A stretch of DNA of 64,000 nucleotides from Eubacterium oxidoreducens (GTDB taxonomy: Bacteria > Bacillota > Clostridia > Lachnospirales > Lachnospiraceae). The translations under genes were made by a program, and so were the position numbers. Numbering within the stretch: the stretch's first letter is position 1; every line of letters starts with the position of its first letter. The notes beneath the pieces were generated by a model. The model was not told the DNA's origin. It did no database searches and worked only from the letters and a program-made list of their open reading frames with translations. Of the stretch, positions 26,566 to 35,121 are shown piece after piece. The stretch spans positions 124,001 to 188,000 of the forward strand of contig NZ_FMXR01000004.1 of assembly GCF_900104415.1 (NCBI RefSeq), written 5' to 3'.

Positions 26566-28013
26566 TGAATATTTATTTGAGAAAAATTCTTAAGCACGAC
26601 ATAACTCATCAGATTAGTGTTACGAATGAAGTGCTAAATGGGTTTTTTGGAATTTATAATGACAAAGAATCTGCGATTATGAAAGGAAAAAAGTCAGGAT
26701 TTTCTGGCAATGTAGTATTTTTATTAGCTACCGATCCTAGGTTTGGTGGAGATATTAAGCAGATAATAAATGCAGAGGGAGGAATGCAGGAAGATGACAT
26801 CTTACTTTTTGTAAAAGGGAAAAGTAATTATACTATCGAGGTTATTTCTGCTTCGGATTCTAGACATAGTACCTTTCTTTCTATGATGGATCTTGAACGT
26901 CATTTGGTTATTAATGTTGATGATGATCTTTATGAAGCAGATGATGATTTAGAAAGCGTAAGATTAACAAATGGTAGTAATGTACTTTTATATGGAGTTC
27001 CTGGTTCAGGAAAGAGTTGGACTATAGAGCATGAGTATTGTACAAAGGAAACTAAGGTTGATAGATTGGTTTTCCATCCGGATTATACCTATTCTGATTT
27101 TATTGGACAAATTCTGCCAAATGTATCAGAGGATGGCCAGGTAAGCTATGCGTTTACTGCGGGTCCTTTTACAAATATTCTAAAAGAAGCATATAACAAT
27201 CCAAGGACAGAGTATGTTTTAGTAATCGAGGAAATTAATCGAGGAAACGCTCCAGCAATATTTGGCGAGGTTTTCCAATTGTTGGATAGAAAAGCGGAAA
27301 TTTTAGATAAAGAAGATGATGGCTTTCCAATTGGAACTAGTGAATATGGAATAACAAATGCAAATATGGCTAAAATAATTTATGGAGATCCAGACCACAA
27401 GGTTAGAATACCATCAAATTTATCTATTATTGGAACAATGAATACTTCTGATCAAAATGTATTTACATTGGATACAGCATTTCAGCGTAGATGGGATATG
27501 CGTTTAATTGAAAATAGTTTTGATGAGATTGATGACAATTTTGCGAATGCAACAATTCTTGATACAGCGGTTAGATGGCAGGACTTCTGTGTTGAGATAA
27601 ATAAAATTATTATTGGCAATAATGCAAGAATGACATCATCTGAAGATAAAAGATTGGGAGCGTATTTTATTCATCTTAGAGATTTACAGTATGACGATAG
27701 AGAAGAAGAAAAGTATGAAAGGGAATTTGAGGATTTAAAGAGAAGAGAACGTTATGAAAAACTGTCAGATGAAGATGCTGAAAGACTTAGACAAATAAGG
27801 GCAGCTAGAAAGCAAAATAGAAAATTTCCAGAAAAAGTACTTAAATATTTATGGGATGATGCGTTTAAATACAATCGCGAAGTAGTGTTTGAAACAGGGA
27901 AATATTCGTCATTGGAAAGCATCATTAAGTATTTTACAAATGCCAAAGGTATTGATAGGTATAATGTATTTAAAGAAAATGTTTCAGATTCTTTTAAGGC
28001 GAAGAATCAGTAA
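26565..28013 (+). CDS. McrB-like AAA+ restriction subunit
   Basis: A 482-residue AAA+ NTPase of the McrB type. A 120-residue N-terminal domain (probable DNA binding) precedes Walker A (GVPGSGKS, residue about 143), Walker B (EEINRGNAPAIFGE, about 222) and the sensor block IGTMNTSDQNVFTLD with Arg finger region FQRRWDM. Its C-terminus has a charged coiled coil. It overlaps the preceding gene by TAATG and lies 12 bases before the nuclease. It would translocate DNA and activate the nuclease. Confidence 0.88.
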   Translation: MNIYLRKILKHDITHQISVTNEVLNGFFGIYNDKESAIMKGKKSGFSGNVVFLLATDPRFGGDIKQIINAEGGMQEDDILLFVKGKSNYTIEVISASDSRHSTFLSMMDLERHLVINVDDDLYEADDDLESVRLTNGSNVLLYGVPGSGKSWTIEHEYCTKETKVDRLVFHPDYTYSDFIGQILPNVSEDGQVSYAFTAGPFTNILKEAYNNPRTEYVLVIEEINRGNAPAIFGEVFQLLDRKAEILDKEDDGFPIGTSEYGITNANMAKIIYGDPDHKVRIPSNLSIIGTMNTSDQNVFTLDTAFQRRWDMRLIENSFDEIDDNFANATILDTAVRWQDFCVEINKIIIGNNARMTSSEDKRLGAYFIHLRDLQYDDREEEKYEREFEDLKRRERYEKLSDEDAERLRQIRAARKQNRKFPEKVLKYLWDDAFKYNREVVFETGKYSSLESIIKYFTNAKGIDRYNVFKENVSDSFKAKNQ

Positions 28014-28025
28014 GGTGGTGTATCT

Positions 28026-29321
28026 ATGACATTAGAAGATATACTAGGTCCAGAAAAGAAGGATGACGATATAAAAAAGCATTGTAAAGTCAATACGAAT
28101 GAAGATGGAGACAGATTTGTTGGAATAAAGGCTGATTCTGATGAAGTTATGGTATATTTCCCTATAGGATATGATTTGCCGGATAACGATATCCAAATTA
28201 GGAAAGATATCAAGAATTTGATACAGATATTATCGGAATTTACATCCAAAGAAGATCGTTTACTTGCAGTTAATAAATTTGCAGCGCCACAAACAGTTGA
28301 TTTTCCAATAAATGCATATCGAAATGTAATAGAGTATTTTTTGGATAATAATTCAAATTATTATGTGGAAACGGATCCTGTGTTTAAAACAAGTGCTAAA
28401 GGAACGCAGGATTGGACGAAAACTGTAAAAGAGCAAACCCCATTAGTACAGACTAAAAATGGAATCAGTTCATTTATTTTTACAGATTTTACAGTGCGTA
28501 GTTCTTTGCCAAACTATAATAAACAAATAACTCAAATTAATAGGTACTGTGTATATGAGGCATTTGAAAAATTAGGATGGTTATATGTGCCTTATATGCC
28601 AGAGGTCCCAGGAGAACATCCAGATATCAAAACATCTATTAGCATTGTGAATACGAAGTTACAATCTACGAATGACGATAAAAAGAAAACTTTGTTTAAA
28701 TCAATGAAGAGCATGTTAGAATATGTTGATGAAAAGACTACAGAAAGGCAATTCTACTTTGGAACGGATGATTTTGATCATGTTTGGGAAAAGTTAATTG
28801 ATGCAGCATTTGGAGTAGAAAACAAGGAACAATATTTTCCTAGAACAAGATGGTTGCTTGATTATGGCGAAAATAAAATAAAGAGACCGTTAATACCGGA
28901 TTCAATAATGATTTATAACAATAAATATTATGTGCTAGATGCTAAATGTTATAAATATGGCAGAACTGCAGAGGCAGACGATTTACCCAATGGTTCAGAT
29001 ATAAATAAGCAGATTACATATGGAGAATATTTGGAGACAAGTAAAGGTATAAATAACGATTCTTTATTTAACGCATTTGTGATGCCTTTTAATAGCGCGA
29101 ATAATCGTTTTGCAATTACTTCGCATATGGGCAATATAGGTGAAGCTGTAGGTGATTGGAAATATAAAGATCCAATGAAGAATTATGAAAGAATTCAAGG
29201 TATTGTTTTAGATACTAGATATTTGATGTACCATTATTTGGGCAATAATGTAAAGGATAAAGTGAATTTATCAGAGTGTATAGAGCTTGTTTTAAATAGG
29301 GATAAAGTTCCGGCACCGTAA
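28026..29321 (+). CDS. LlaJI-family restriction endonuclease subunit
   Basis: A 431-residue protein resembling the LlaJI/McrC-like restriction subunit that partners an McrB-type motor. The C-terminal half has a PD-(D/E)XK pattern: PDSIMIYNNKYYVLDAKCYK, with Asp and Asp-Ala-Lys at the expected spacing, preceded by WLLDYGENK. The ATG follows AAGGTGG. A bidirectional terminator separates it from the convergent gene. Together with the two methylases and the AAA+ protein it makes a complete four-gene restriction-modification cassette carried as element cargo. Confidence 0.82.
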   Translation: MTLEDILGPEKKDDDIKKHCKVNTNEDGDRFVGIKADSDEVMVYFPIGYDLPDNDIQIRKDIKNLIQILSEFTSKEDRLLAVNKFAAPQTVDFPINAYRNVIEYFLDNNSNYYVETDPVFKTSAKGTQDWTKTVKEQTPLVQTKNGISSFIFTDFTVRSSLPNYNKQITQINRYCVYEAFEKLGWLYVPYMPEVPGEHPDIKTSISIVNTKLQSTNDDKKKTLFKSMKSMLEYVDEKTTERQFYFGTDDFDHVWEKLIDAAFGVENKEQYFPRTRWLLDYGENKIKRPLIPDSIMIYNNKYYVLDAKCYKYGRTAEADDLPNGSDINKQITYGEYLETSKGINNDSLFNAFVMPFNSANNRFAITSHMGNIGEAVGDWKYKDPMKNYERIQGIVLDTRYLMYHYLGNNVKDKVNLSECIELVLNRDKVPAP

Positions 29322-29324
29322 AGA

Positions 29325-29354
29325 AAAAAGACATCGGTTAGATGTCTTTTTTTT
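29325..29354. terminator. Bidirectional intrinsic terminator
   Basis: AAGACATC-GGTTA-GATGTCTT flanked by A-rich and T-rich runs, between the restriction nuclease gene and the convergent zinc-finger gene. Confidence 0.85.
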
Positions 29355-30525
29355 GTTCTTTCTTAGTACGTTTTGTTCTACGATAAGTGTCTTGTGTTAC
29401 ACGGTTACAACAGGCAGAACTGCAGTATTTTGTTCGAGTGGATGTTGTCTTAACCAAAAAATATTTACCGCATCGTGGGTTTGCGCATTGTCTGTAAAGT
29501 TCCATATCTGGTTTTATATAAAACAGTGAGAAATATAAGGCGCTTAATAATGAATCAACTTTCCAAGAAGGGGACATTGTATCAGTATTATATACAGGAT
29601 ATATTCCTGACAGGTTCGCATTAATCTCGTTTCCTATAACATATTTTGCAACATCTATAATAGCGCTTTGAATCTCCGGACTAAATTGAACGGAATCATC
29701 TTGATATATAATCCCCTTTTCAGTGATGTCATTTATCTCTCCAAAATCATAAAGGAGATGGTATAACAACTCAATACATTTTCTAGAATTTAAATTAGTA
29801 TCATTATAATAGTTGACATATAGATATAATAAATTCGCTTTGGTGGTGTCTGATTCATATCCGCCTATTGTGCTATTATAAAAACTAATATCAAAACTAA
29901 CACTTTTTTCTAATATACTATCGTAAACATAATAATCAGTGTTACTAGGACGTATAATTTGTATGTCATTTCGAGTTGGGATTTCTGATGGGTCTTCAAT
30001 AAGGCTTGCTTCTTTATGAGTACAAGTGTTATAAGGCTTGTTTATTAAGCTGGTTTTAATAGAGGTGCCTTCTGAAAAAAGCAGAAGAATAATTAACGCT
30101 GCAAATTTATTATAATTTTTTCTAATGCTGCTTATTCCAGACATTAACTCAACAGTATACTTTAACCGGTTGATAATAGTTTCTATGTCTTTAGGGTGTA
30201 TTTCTTCAAAAGTTTCATTACTTATAGGAAAAATGAAACCATATTTCTTAAAAAACGCAGCATATTCGGAGTCGTTGTTTTTTAAAGCAATGAAACTACC
30301 AAGAATATTACTGTCTGATATTGTTCCATTAGAATTTAGTTTTACTAGACCTTTTTGGGCGGCATATGCAAAATGAAGCTGATTAGTAGTATTTGACATT
30401 AGTTTATAAACGCTTTTGGGTGGCTGATTGGGATTTTCATGAATAGTGTCTGTTACACAATCTACTGAATAAGAATCAAATGTAAATATATTATTTTCAT
30501 AAAAATTTTCTATTATTTTTGGCAT
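29338..30525 (-). CDS. CGNR-like zinc-finger protein
   Basis: A 395-residue protein. The C-terminal 55 residues form a zinc finger (YRQCANPRCGKYFL ... TKYCSSACCNR) followed by a basic tail (RRTKRTKKEQKK), as in CGNR-type DNA-binding proteins. The long N-terminal region is helical and unrecognised. The ATG follows GAAAGGAA; a more distal start lacks an RBS. It is transcribed against the restriction operon and divergently from the SOS-boxed gene. It could be a regulator or a defence sensor; there is no direct evidence for either. Confidence 0.68.
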   Translation of the reverse strand: MPKIIENFYENNIFTFDSYSVDCVTDTIHENPNQPPKSVYKLMSNTTNQLHFAYAAQKGLVKLNSNGTISDSNILGSFIALKNNDSEYAAFFKKYGFIFPISNETFEEIHPKDIETIINRLKYTVELMSGISSIRKNYNKFAALIILLLFSEGTSIKTSLINKPYNTCTHKEASLIEDPSEIPTRNDIQIIRPSNTDYYVYDSILEKSVSFDISFYNSTIGGYESDTTKANLLYLYVNYYNDTNLNSRKCIELLYHLLYDFGEINDITEKGIIYQDDSVQFSPEIQSAIIDVAKYVIGNEINANLSGIYPVYNTDTMSPSWKVDSLLSALYFSLFYIKPDMELYRQCANPRCGKYFLVKTTSTRTKYCSSACCNRVTQDTYRRTKRTKKEQKKDI

Positions 30526-30775
30526 ATATGGATTCCTTTCATGGTCATTATATAATTTCTGATATAACACTATATTAACTAACAAAACAAAATAGTAATG
30601 ATAAAAGTAATGTAATGATTATATAATAACTCTAAATACATAACTTTACAAGTGAAAAGACATTACAAAACTAGAATAGTAATGCTAAAACTTGATATCT
30701 TCTATTACTAATTCGGATGAACGATAATAAAATCAACAAATGAATATCGTTTTTCCGACTTCGAATCTTAGTAGC
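30526..30775. other. Divergent intergenic stretch
   Basis: AT-rich spacer between the zinc-finger gene and the SOS promoter. I see no gene. It must hold the promoter of the zinc-finger gene, but no single pair of hexamers stands out. Confidence 0.5.
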
Positions 30776-30827
30776 TTGAATTTAGTTGTGTCTTATGATA
30801 TATTATAAACATACGAACAAGTGTTTG
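30776..30827 (+). promoter_or_regulatory. Promoter with LexA-type SOS box
   Basis: TTGAAT at 30776-30781, 17-base spacer, TATATT at 30799-30804. CGAACAAGTGTTTG at 30814-30827 fits the Gram-positive LexA/DinR consensus CGAAC-N4-GTTYG, and it is extended to a longer palindrome by AACATA and TATGTT. The box covers the expected transcription start, where LexA would block transcription until DNA damage. Confidence 0.78.
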
Positions 30828-30908
30828 TATGTTTGGTGGGTTTACCACTTTTCTGATCGATTCATCACGTTCAGAAGTAACGAGACCAATATAAAGGAGG
30901 TTATCGAG

Positions 30909-31043
30909 ATGAGTAATAGTGATAAAGCTGTTATTGAAAAAATTTATGCCATTATTAAACGAGGTAATAACGTAGAAATAAAAGGCACAAAAGATGGCAC
31001 AATTAAAGTGTTCGAAGTAAAAAAGAAAACAGTTGCAGTTTAA
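30909..31043 (+). CDS. Small SOS-controlled element protein
   Basis: A 44-residue protein beginning MSNSDKAVIEKIYAIIKRG with an AAAGGAGG site. It has a short helix followed by beta-like VEIKGTKDGTIKVFEV and a basic end. I do not recognise it. It is the first gene after the LexA-type box and is closed by a strong terminator. A role as a de-repressor or anti-repressor of the element on DNA damage is suggested only by its promoter. Confidence 0.62.
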   Translation: MSNSDKAVIEKIYAIIKRGNNVEIKGTKDGTIKVFEVKKKTVAV

Positions 31044-31067
31044 AAAGGTAAACTGTAAAGGCTAATT

Positions 31068-31116
31068 GGAGTCGGAACAAACGATGAAATTCGTTTGTCC
31101 TGGCTCCTTTTTTTTT
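31068..31116 (+). terminator. Strong intrinsic terminator
   Basis: GGAGTCGGAACAAACGA pairs with TCGTTTGTCCTGGCTCC (near-perfect 17-base stem, short loop), followed by nine T. Ends the SOS-controlled transcript. Confidence 0.9.
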
Positions 31117-31129
31117 GGGAACCGGAGAA

Positions 31130-31365
31130 AAACAACCATATTAGTAATATAAACAACAAAATACTGAACCCTGAAGTTAGCGCTATAAGGGGTAAGGGAT
31201 ATATCAAAGCAATTAGTAAGCACCGGAATTGGTGGGATTGCTTTGAGATAGCCTTGCTTCTTCATGCCAATTTTAGGGATCAGAGAAGCATAGGTCCCAG
31301 GTCATTAGCCAATCCTTTGCCCCTTTTCGTGAGTTCAGTGAGCTCAGTGGAAAGGGGCTTTTTTT
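31130..31365 (+). ncRNA. Candidate structured small RNA or leader
   Basis: About 235 bases without a convincing reading frame lie between two terminators. A long hairpin runs from ATCAAAGCAAT (31199) to ATTGCTTTGAGAT (about 31250) with an inner CACC/GGTG stem. The stretch ends in an intrinsic terminator (GCCCCTTTTC / GAAAGGGGC plus seven T, 31319-31365). A promoter could not be fixed with confidence. It could be a small RNA or an attenuated leader of the sigma-like gene. Confidence 0.45.
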
Positions 31366-31390
31366 ATGCTCGCAACTTATCGGAGTCGTT

Positions 31391-31444
31391 CTCCTCCCAC
31401 AGACGTTTCTGGAGACACAAGTAACTAGCAGAAACGCGGAGGAG
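31391..31444 (+). repeat. Inverted repeat before the sigma-like gene
   Basis: CTCCTCC and CGTTTCTG on the left pair with CAGAAACG and GGAGGAG on the right, giving a two-part stem around about 17 bases. The right arm contains the AGGAG ribosome site of the small frame at 31449, so folding could hide it. It might also be a protein-binding site or a nick region; the sequence does not decide. Confidence 0.55.
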
Positions 31445-31448
31445 AAAT

Positions 31449-31547
31449 ATGAAAACACAATTAAAAATTTTCTCCGCAAATTTCTGCAGATTCATTTGGA
31501 CCGTTGTCCACATGAATTTTGAAAGCGAAAACAAGGAGGAAATTTAA
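31449..31547 (+). CDS. Possible 32-residue leader peptide
   Basis: Short frame MKTQLKIFSANFCRFIWTVV... with GGAGGAG upstream; its stop lies two bases before the ATG of the sigma-like gene, whose AAGGAGG site is inside the small frame. The layout would couple translation of both genes. No homology recognised; it may be spurious. Confidence 0.4.
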   Translation: MKTQLKIFSANFCRFIWTVVHMNFESENKEEI

Positions 31548-31548
31548 T

Positions 31549-32640
31549 ATGATTAACAGCTTTTATTTTAATCCAGTAGAGGAGTGCAAGGCAGACTACC
31601 TCACAAGAATGGCAAAGGTGATTGATTCAATCCGTAATGGAGTTGAATTACCTGAATTTGGATTTAGCCTTAGAGAGCTCTTATCAGAAGAAGAGAAGAG
31701 AGAAGTAGCTGATTATGTCTTTGGTATTATGATGCCTACTATTAAAGAAGAGGGATGTTATTACATTCGCAAGAATGGCATGAAGGCAATTGCAGATGAT
31801 TATCTCAATCAGCTTTATTTGGAAGTATGGAAGAACTTCCACAAATTCAACAACCCTTCTTATAAAGAGACCGAAGGTACCTGCTCATTTAGAACCTTTG
31901 TAAAGATTTATACTAAGGACCCAGCAAGAACTGTTACAAACAATGAAAATGGTGTTTCTAAGAGAGCGGGATACAAAAAAAGCATCATTAAGAAGACTCA
32001 GCGTTACATCACAAGTAATTTTGATATTGATGCTGATGATATTACAGCTGAGGACATCTTCGCAAACATGAAAGAAGTGTCCGCGACACAGCTTTCGGTC
32101 AAAGATATTGCAAAGACAATATCGTTAATGATGAGTAGAGCAGGAATGGAAGATATTGAGAACAACTGTGATTATGCAACAGAGATGGAAGAACTTTACA
32201 TTGCATCACAGAATGTAACAGATACATTTCATGCTTTCGTTAATAAGCTACGTCCAATGCAGAGATTTATCTTCTGCCAGAATTTTGGATTTTGCTCAGA
32301 AAAGTATGATGATATCACATTAGCACAGTTAGCGTGTGACGCTGACTTCCTTAAGATTGTGAAGGAAGATGTCATTGGCAAGAAACATTTAGTTACTAGC
32401 GATGTTAAGATTGATGCTCCACGAAAGAATGGTTCAGTTATTCAGGGCGGTCCAATCGTATTATGCAATGTAGAACATATCGATGTGAACTTTATCACTC
32501 ATCAGAGAGTTCGCTGCAGGGATTTAATTGTAGAATTTGTGAAGGAAAAGGGACTTGATGAGTATGATGTAATGTCGAGTCTTACACAGATTTTGGGTGA
32601 AACTTGGGATGAACTTTCGACACAGTTTGGATTGCGTTAA
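31549..32640 (+). CDS. Sigma-factor-like element protein
   Basis: A 363-residue protein with a region resembling sigma-70 region 2 (DDYLNQLYLEVWKNFHKFN, then an FRTFVKIYTKDPAR segment), a family often found beside integrases of Clostridia elements. The C-terminal half has no motif I can name. The ATG follows AAGGAGGA. It overlaps the excisionase-like gene region by a TAATGG junction. It could steer transcription of the transfer genes; this is inference from the sigma-like fold. Confidence 0.62.
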   Translation: MINSFYFNPVEECKADYLTRMAKVIDSIRNGVELPEFGFSLRELLSEEEKREVADYVFGIMMPTIKEEGCYYIRKNGMKAIADDYLNQLYLEVWKNFHKFNNPSYKETEGTCSFRTFVKIYTKDPARTVTNNENGVSKRAGYKKSIIKKTQRYITSNFDIDADDITAEDIFANMKEVSATQLSVKDIAKTISLMMSRAGMEDIENNCDYATEMEELYIASQNVTDTFHAFVNKLRPMQRFIFCQNFGFCSEKYDDITLAQLACDADFLKIVKEDVIGKKHLVTSDVKIDAPRKNGSVIQGGPIVLCNVEHIDVNFITHQRVRCRDLIVEFVKEKGLDEYDVMSSLTQILGETWDELSTQFGLR

Positions 32641-32654
32641 TGGAGGATATAGAT

Positions 32655-32873
32655 ATGGCATATAAGAGAAAACCAGTAGAGAGTTTAGAATTTGATGTTC
32701 GAACAGGGCAAAAGAAATATGTTAGATACAACGAAGGTGCAGAACTTTACTCAATGGGGGTCCATGGTTTCATGGACCTTGCTAAAGAGGCTGGAGCGGT
32801 AAGAAAGATAAAAGGCGTGTGTCTCGTGAATCTAGAAGTATTAAATCAGTACATAGAAGATATGTATTCATAA
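32655..32873 (+). CDS. Excisionase-like DUF6462 protein
   Basis: A 72-residue protein (MAYKRKPVESLEF ... KYVRYNEGAELYSMG ... FMDLAKEAGAVRKIKG ... VNLEVLNQYIEDMY) of the DUF6462 type, a winged-helix-like fold regularly found just before tyrosine integrases in Lachnospiraceae elements. RBS TGGAGG. It would act as recombination directionality factor with the integrase 128 bases downstream; this role rests on context. Confidence 0.72.
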   Translation: MAYKRKPVESLEFDVRTGQKKYVRYNEGAELYSMGVHGFMDLAKEAGAVRKIKGVCLVNLEVLNQYIEDMYS

Positions 32874-32901
32874 AAAAGTACTAATATGGACTAATTTGGA
32901 G

Positions 32902-32967
32902 CAGCTACGTTTTTGCGAGATTTACATAGTCGATTTATAATGATTATGTAGGGTAAAAGCGTAGTTG
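32902..32967 (+). repeat. Long imperfect hairpin before the integrase
   Basis: Left arm CAGCTACGTTTTTGC ... TTTACATAGTC and right arm GATTATGTAGGGTAAAAGCGTAGTTG are complementary over about 24 positions with few mismatches and a 10-base loop. It lies between the excisionase-like gene and the integrase. It could be an integrase or excisionase binding region, or a leader hairpin controlling the integrase. Confidence 0.6.
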
Positions 32968-33000
32968 TTCCTATTTTATAAGTGAATTGGAGGTAATAAA

Positions 33001-34233
33001 ATGGCTTATAGAATGAGGAAAGATCCGCAAGGACATACGTTAAAAAATGGTGAATGTTATAGAAAGGATGGTAGATATAGCTATTCTTGGACAAATCCAA
33101 GAGGTGAGAGAAAAACAATTTATTCAACCAATCTGCAGGCTTTGCGTAAGCGTGAGAAGCAGCTTATCTATGACTTAGAAGATGGAATAGATCCTTTAGC
33201 AGCCAATGTTGTGACTGTAAATCAGCTGTGGGATAAGTATATAAAGCAGAAGTATGACCTAAAAGATACAACTAGGAATAATTACATTTACTGTTATGAT
33301 CGCTGGGTTAGAAATGGTTTTGGTAAACTGAAGTTGTCGAGAGTGAAATACTCTGACGTAAAAGACTTTTACTATGACTTGATACTCAAAAAAGGACTTA
33401 AAGCGAATACAGTAGATAGTGTTCAGTGTTTGCTTCATCCTGTTTTTCAGATGGCAATTAGAGATCAGCTTATAAGAGTGAATCCGACAGAAGGTGTAAT
33501 GGCTGAAATTAAGAAGAATAAATCTTGGGCTCCTAAAAAGAAGACAGCGCTAACTGTTCCGCAGCAAAAAGCTTTGCTAAACTATGTGGAGGAAAGTGAT
33601 ACATATAGCGGATGGTATCCAGTTATTACGGTGTTACTCGGAACAGGGATGCGTATTTCTGAATGCTTAGGGCTTAGATGGGATGATTTGAATTTTGATG
33701 AAAACTACATCAGTGTGAATCATAACCTTATTTATAGACCGAATGCAGAAGGAAAAGTAGTTCATTCTATTCAGACACCTAAAACAGAGGCTGGTATAAG
33801 AACTATACCAATGTTGCCGGAAGTAAGAGAGGCATTTTTGATGGAATATGAAATACAGAAGTGCACAGGTTTTTGCCAGTCAGTTGTAGATGATTATTCT
33901 GGATTTGTGTTTTCTTCTGCAAAAGGGAATGTCTATACGCCTGAATCTGTGAATAATGCAATTAAGAGAATTTGTGAAGCATATAATAAGGAAGAAACTC
34001 AGTTGGCAAGGAAAGAAAAAAGAAGTCCTATATTACTACCAGACTTTAGCTGCCATATATTGAGGCATACATTCTGCACAAGACTATGTGAGAGTGAAAC
34101 TAATCTAAAAGTAATCCAGAGTATAATGGGGCACTCGGATATTTCTACAACTATGAATATCTATGCTGATTGTACTGCAGAGCAGAAGCAGGAAGTGTTG
34201 AATAATCTTGAAGGAAGAGTTATAATTAAATAG
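33001..34233 (+). CDS. int: Tyrosine integrase (Tn916/phage type)
   Basis: A 410-residue tyrosine recombinase. An N-terminal AP2-like arm-binding domain (YSYSWTNPRGERKTIYS) and core-binding SAM-like domain precede the catalytic part. Catalytic residues visible: Arg in GTGMRISECLGLRW, His-X-X-Arg in CHILRHTFCTRL, and the Tyr in MNIYADCT near the C-terminus. It marks the right end of the element; the attachment site should lie in the next few hundred bases. RBS GGAGG. Confidence 0.95.
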   Translation: MAYRMRKDPQGHTLKNGECYRKDGRYSYSWTNPRGERKTIYSTNLQALRKREKQLIYDLEDGIDPLAANVVTVNQLWDKYIKQKYDLKDTTRNNYIYCYDRWVRNGFGKLKLSRVKYSDVKDFYYDLILKKGLKANTVDSVQCLLHPVFQMAIRDQLIRVNPTEGVMAEIKKNKSWAPKKKTALTVPQQKALLNYVEESDTYSGWYPVITVLLGTGMRISECLGLRWDDLNFDENYISVNHNLIYRPNAEGKVVHSIQTPKTEAGIRTIPMLPEVREAFLMEYEIQKCTGFCQSVVDDYSGFVFSSAKGNVYTPESVNNAIKRICEAYNKEETQLARKEKRSPILLPDFSCHILRHTFCTRLCESETNLKVIQSIMGHSDISTTMNIYADCTAEQKQEVLNNLEGRVIIK

Positions 34234-34635
34234 ATAGATATGTCTTTAATGAGAAGTTATTTGGACATATTTGAACAGCGTTAGTGCATGGGAAAAGTAC
34301 AGATTGACACATATTTGACCGTAAAGTTTTTTGATGATACGGACAAATACGGATTGATATGAAAAACCCATATATAGTAGTACGGATTGATTCGTACATT
34401 GCTTGGAACGATATGTAAGAGCAAAGAATTTTGTTCCCAACATTGAAACAGTTAGACAAATAAAATGCCGTAAAATCAAGGGTTTCAGAGGATGAGTTGT
34501 ATACAACTACAACGCTTACTACAACAAATTCGTAAGTTGATATGAAGAAATATACGCTCAACTGACGGATTGCTGTAAATCATGCGAATGAAATCTAACG
34601 ATATGGGTTACAATTAAATATGTGAATCGTAGACG
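34234..34635 (+). promoter_or_regulatory. Element right end with repeated candidate arm sites
   Basis: No gene is seen. Four copies of a motif close to TACGGATTGAT occur at 34298, 34348, 34381 and 34563, in the same orientation. A perfect 14-base palindrome, AGTTGTATACAACT, lies near 34496. Direct repeats beside an integrase are typical of arm-type binding sites next to attR. The core crossover sequence cannot be fixed without the other end. Confidence 0.5.
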
Positions 34636-34753
34636 AGCCCACTTATTCTTAAGTGGGCTTGACTATTACAAATCAAACCCTCCCGGGAATGTCAAAAGTA
34701 GTGAAAACAATCAGCATTTTGTCATGACCTGTGGAGGGTTTGTTATTCTTTTT
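34636..34753 (+). repeat. Structured dispersed repeat, copy A
   Basis: Two hairpins: AGCCCACTT/AAGTGGGCT, then a long one closed by CAAACCCTCC/GGAGGGTTTG with an inner ATGTCAAAA/TTTTGTCAT stem, followed by TTATTCTTTTT. It matches 50099-50214 at about 85 percent. One stem pair changes from C-G to A-T between copies, keeping the pairing. It could be a small RNA with its terminator or a mobile hairpin element. Confidence 0.65.
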
Positions 34754-34763
34754 GGAAGTATTT

Positions 34764-35045
34764 ATGTTGAAACTAGGAATCGTAACAGATTATTTCTGGA
34801 TCGGAAATAAGCCGATTGCAACATCCAGGTACTGGAATATGGTGCATGGGAATACGCCAGAGGAAGTAAAGCAGGATGAAGAAGGACTGCAGATCATGCG
34901 GTATCGTGATCGGCATGGCGGCTTATCGGAAATAGCAGAGGCGTTTATGGATCTGCAGAAAGGAGTGGAAGAATCATTTAATTATACTTTTGGAAAGAGA
35001 AAAAACGCTAGATGTATTTTTTTTGTTATACATGTAATAAAATAG
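34764..35045 (+). pseudogene. Fragment of a flavodoxin-like NAD(P)H oxidoreductase
   Basis: Residues YFWIGNKPIATSRYWNMVHG followed by TPEEVKQDEEGLQIMR match the C-terminal part of flavodoxin/NADPH-dependent FMN reductase family proteins. The N-terminal flavin-binding domain is missing, and the sequence after residue 50 departs from the family. No RBS precedes the ATG. It is a relic abutting repeat copy A. Confidence 0.6.
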
Positions 35046-35100
35046 TTGACAAGTTGATGAAAGCGTGTTAATATCCACTTGTAACACAAAGTATTACATG
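35046..35100 (+). promoter_or_regulatory. Promoter with Rrf2-type operator for the NAD(P)-binding gene
   Basis: TTGACA at 35046-35051, 17-base spacer, TAATAT at 35069-35074. CTTGTAAC-N7-ATTACATG at 35078-35100 lies just after the -10 and has the same 8-7-8 layout as the perfect palindrome in front of the Rrf2 gene at 35829, so that regulator probably represses both. Confidence 0.78.
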
Positions 35101-35121
35101 AACAACAAGGAGGATTTCAAT

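Noticed and set aside
31095-31424. 109-residue frame across the structured region after the SOS gene
   Set aside because: It spans two terminators and long hairpins, has no ribosome site and has no recognisable protein pattern.
34622-34810. 62-residue frame over repeat copy A
   Set aside because: It follows the hairpins of a structured repeat, and copy B does not preserve the reading frame.
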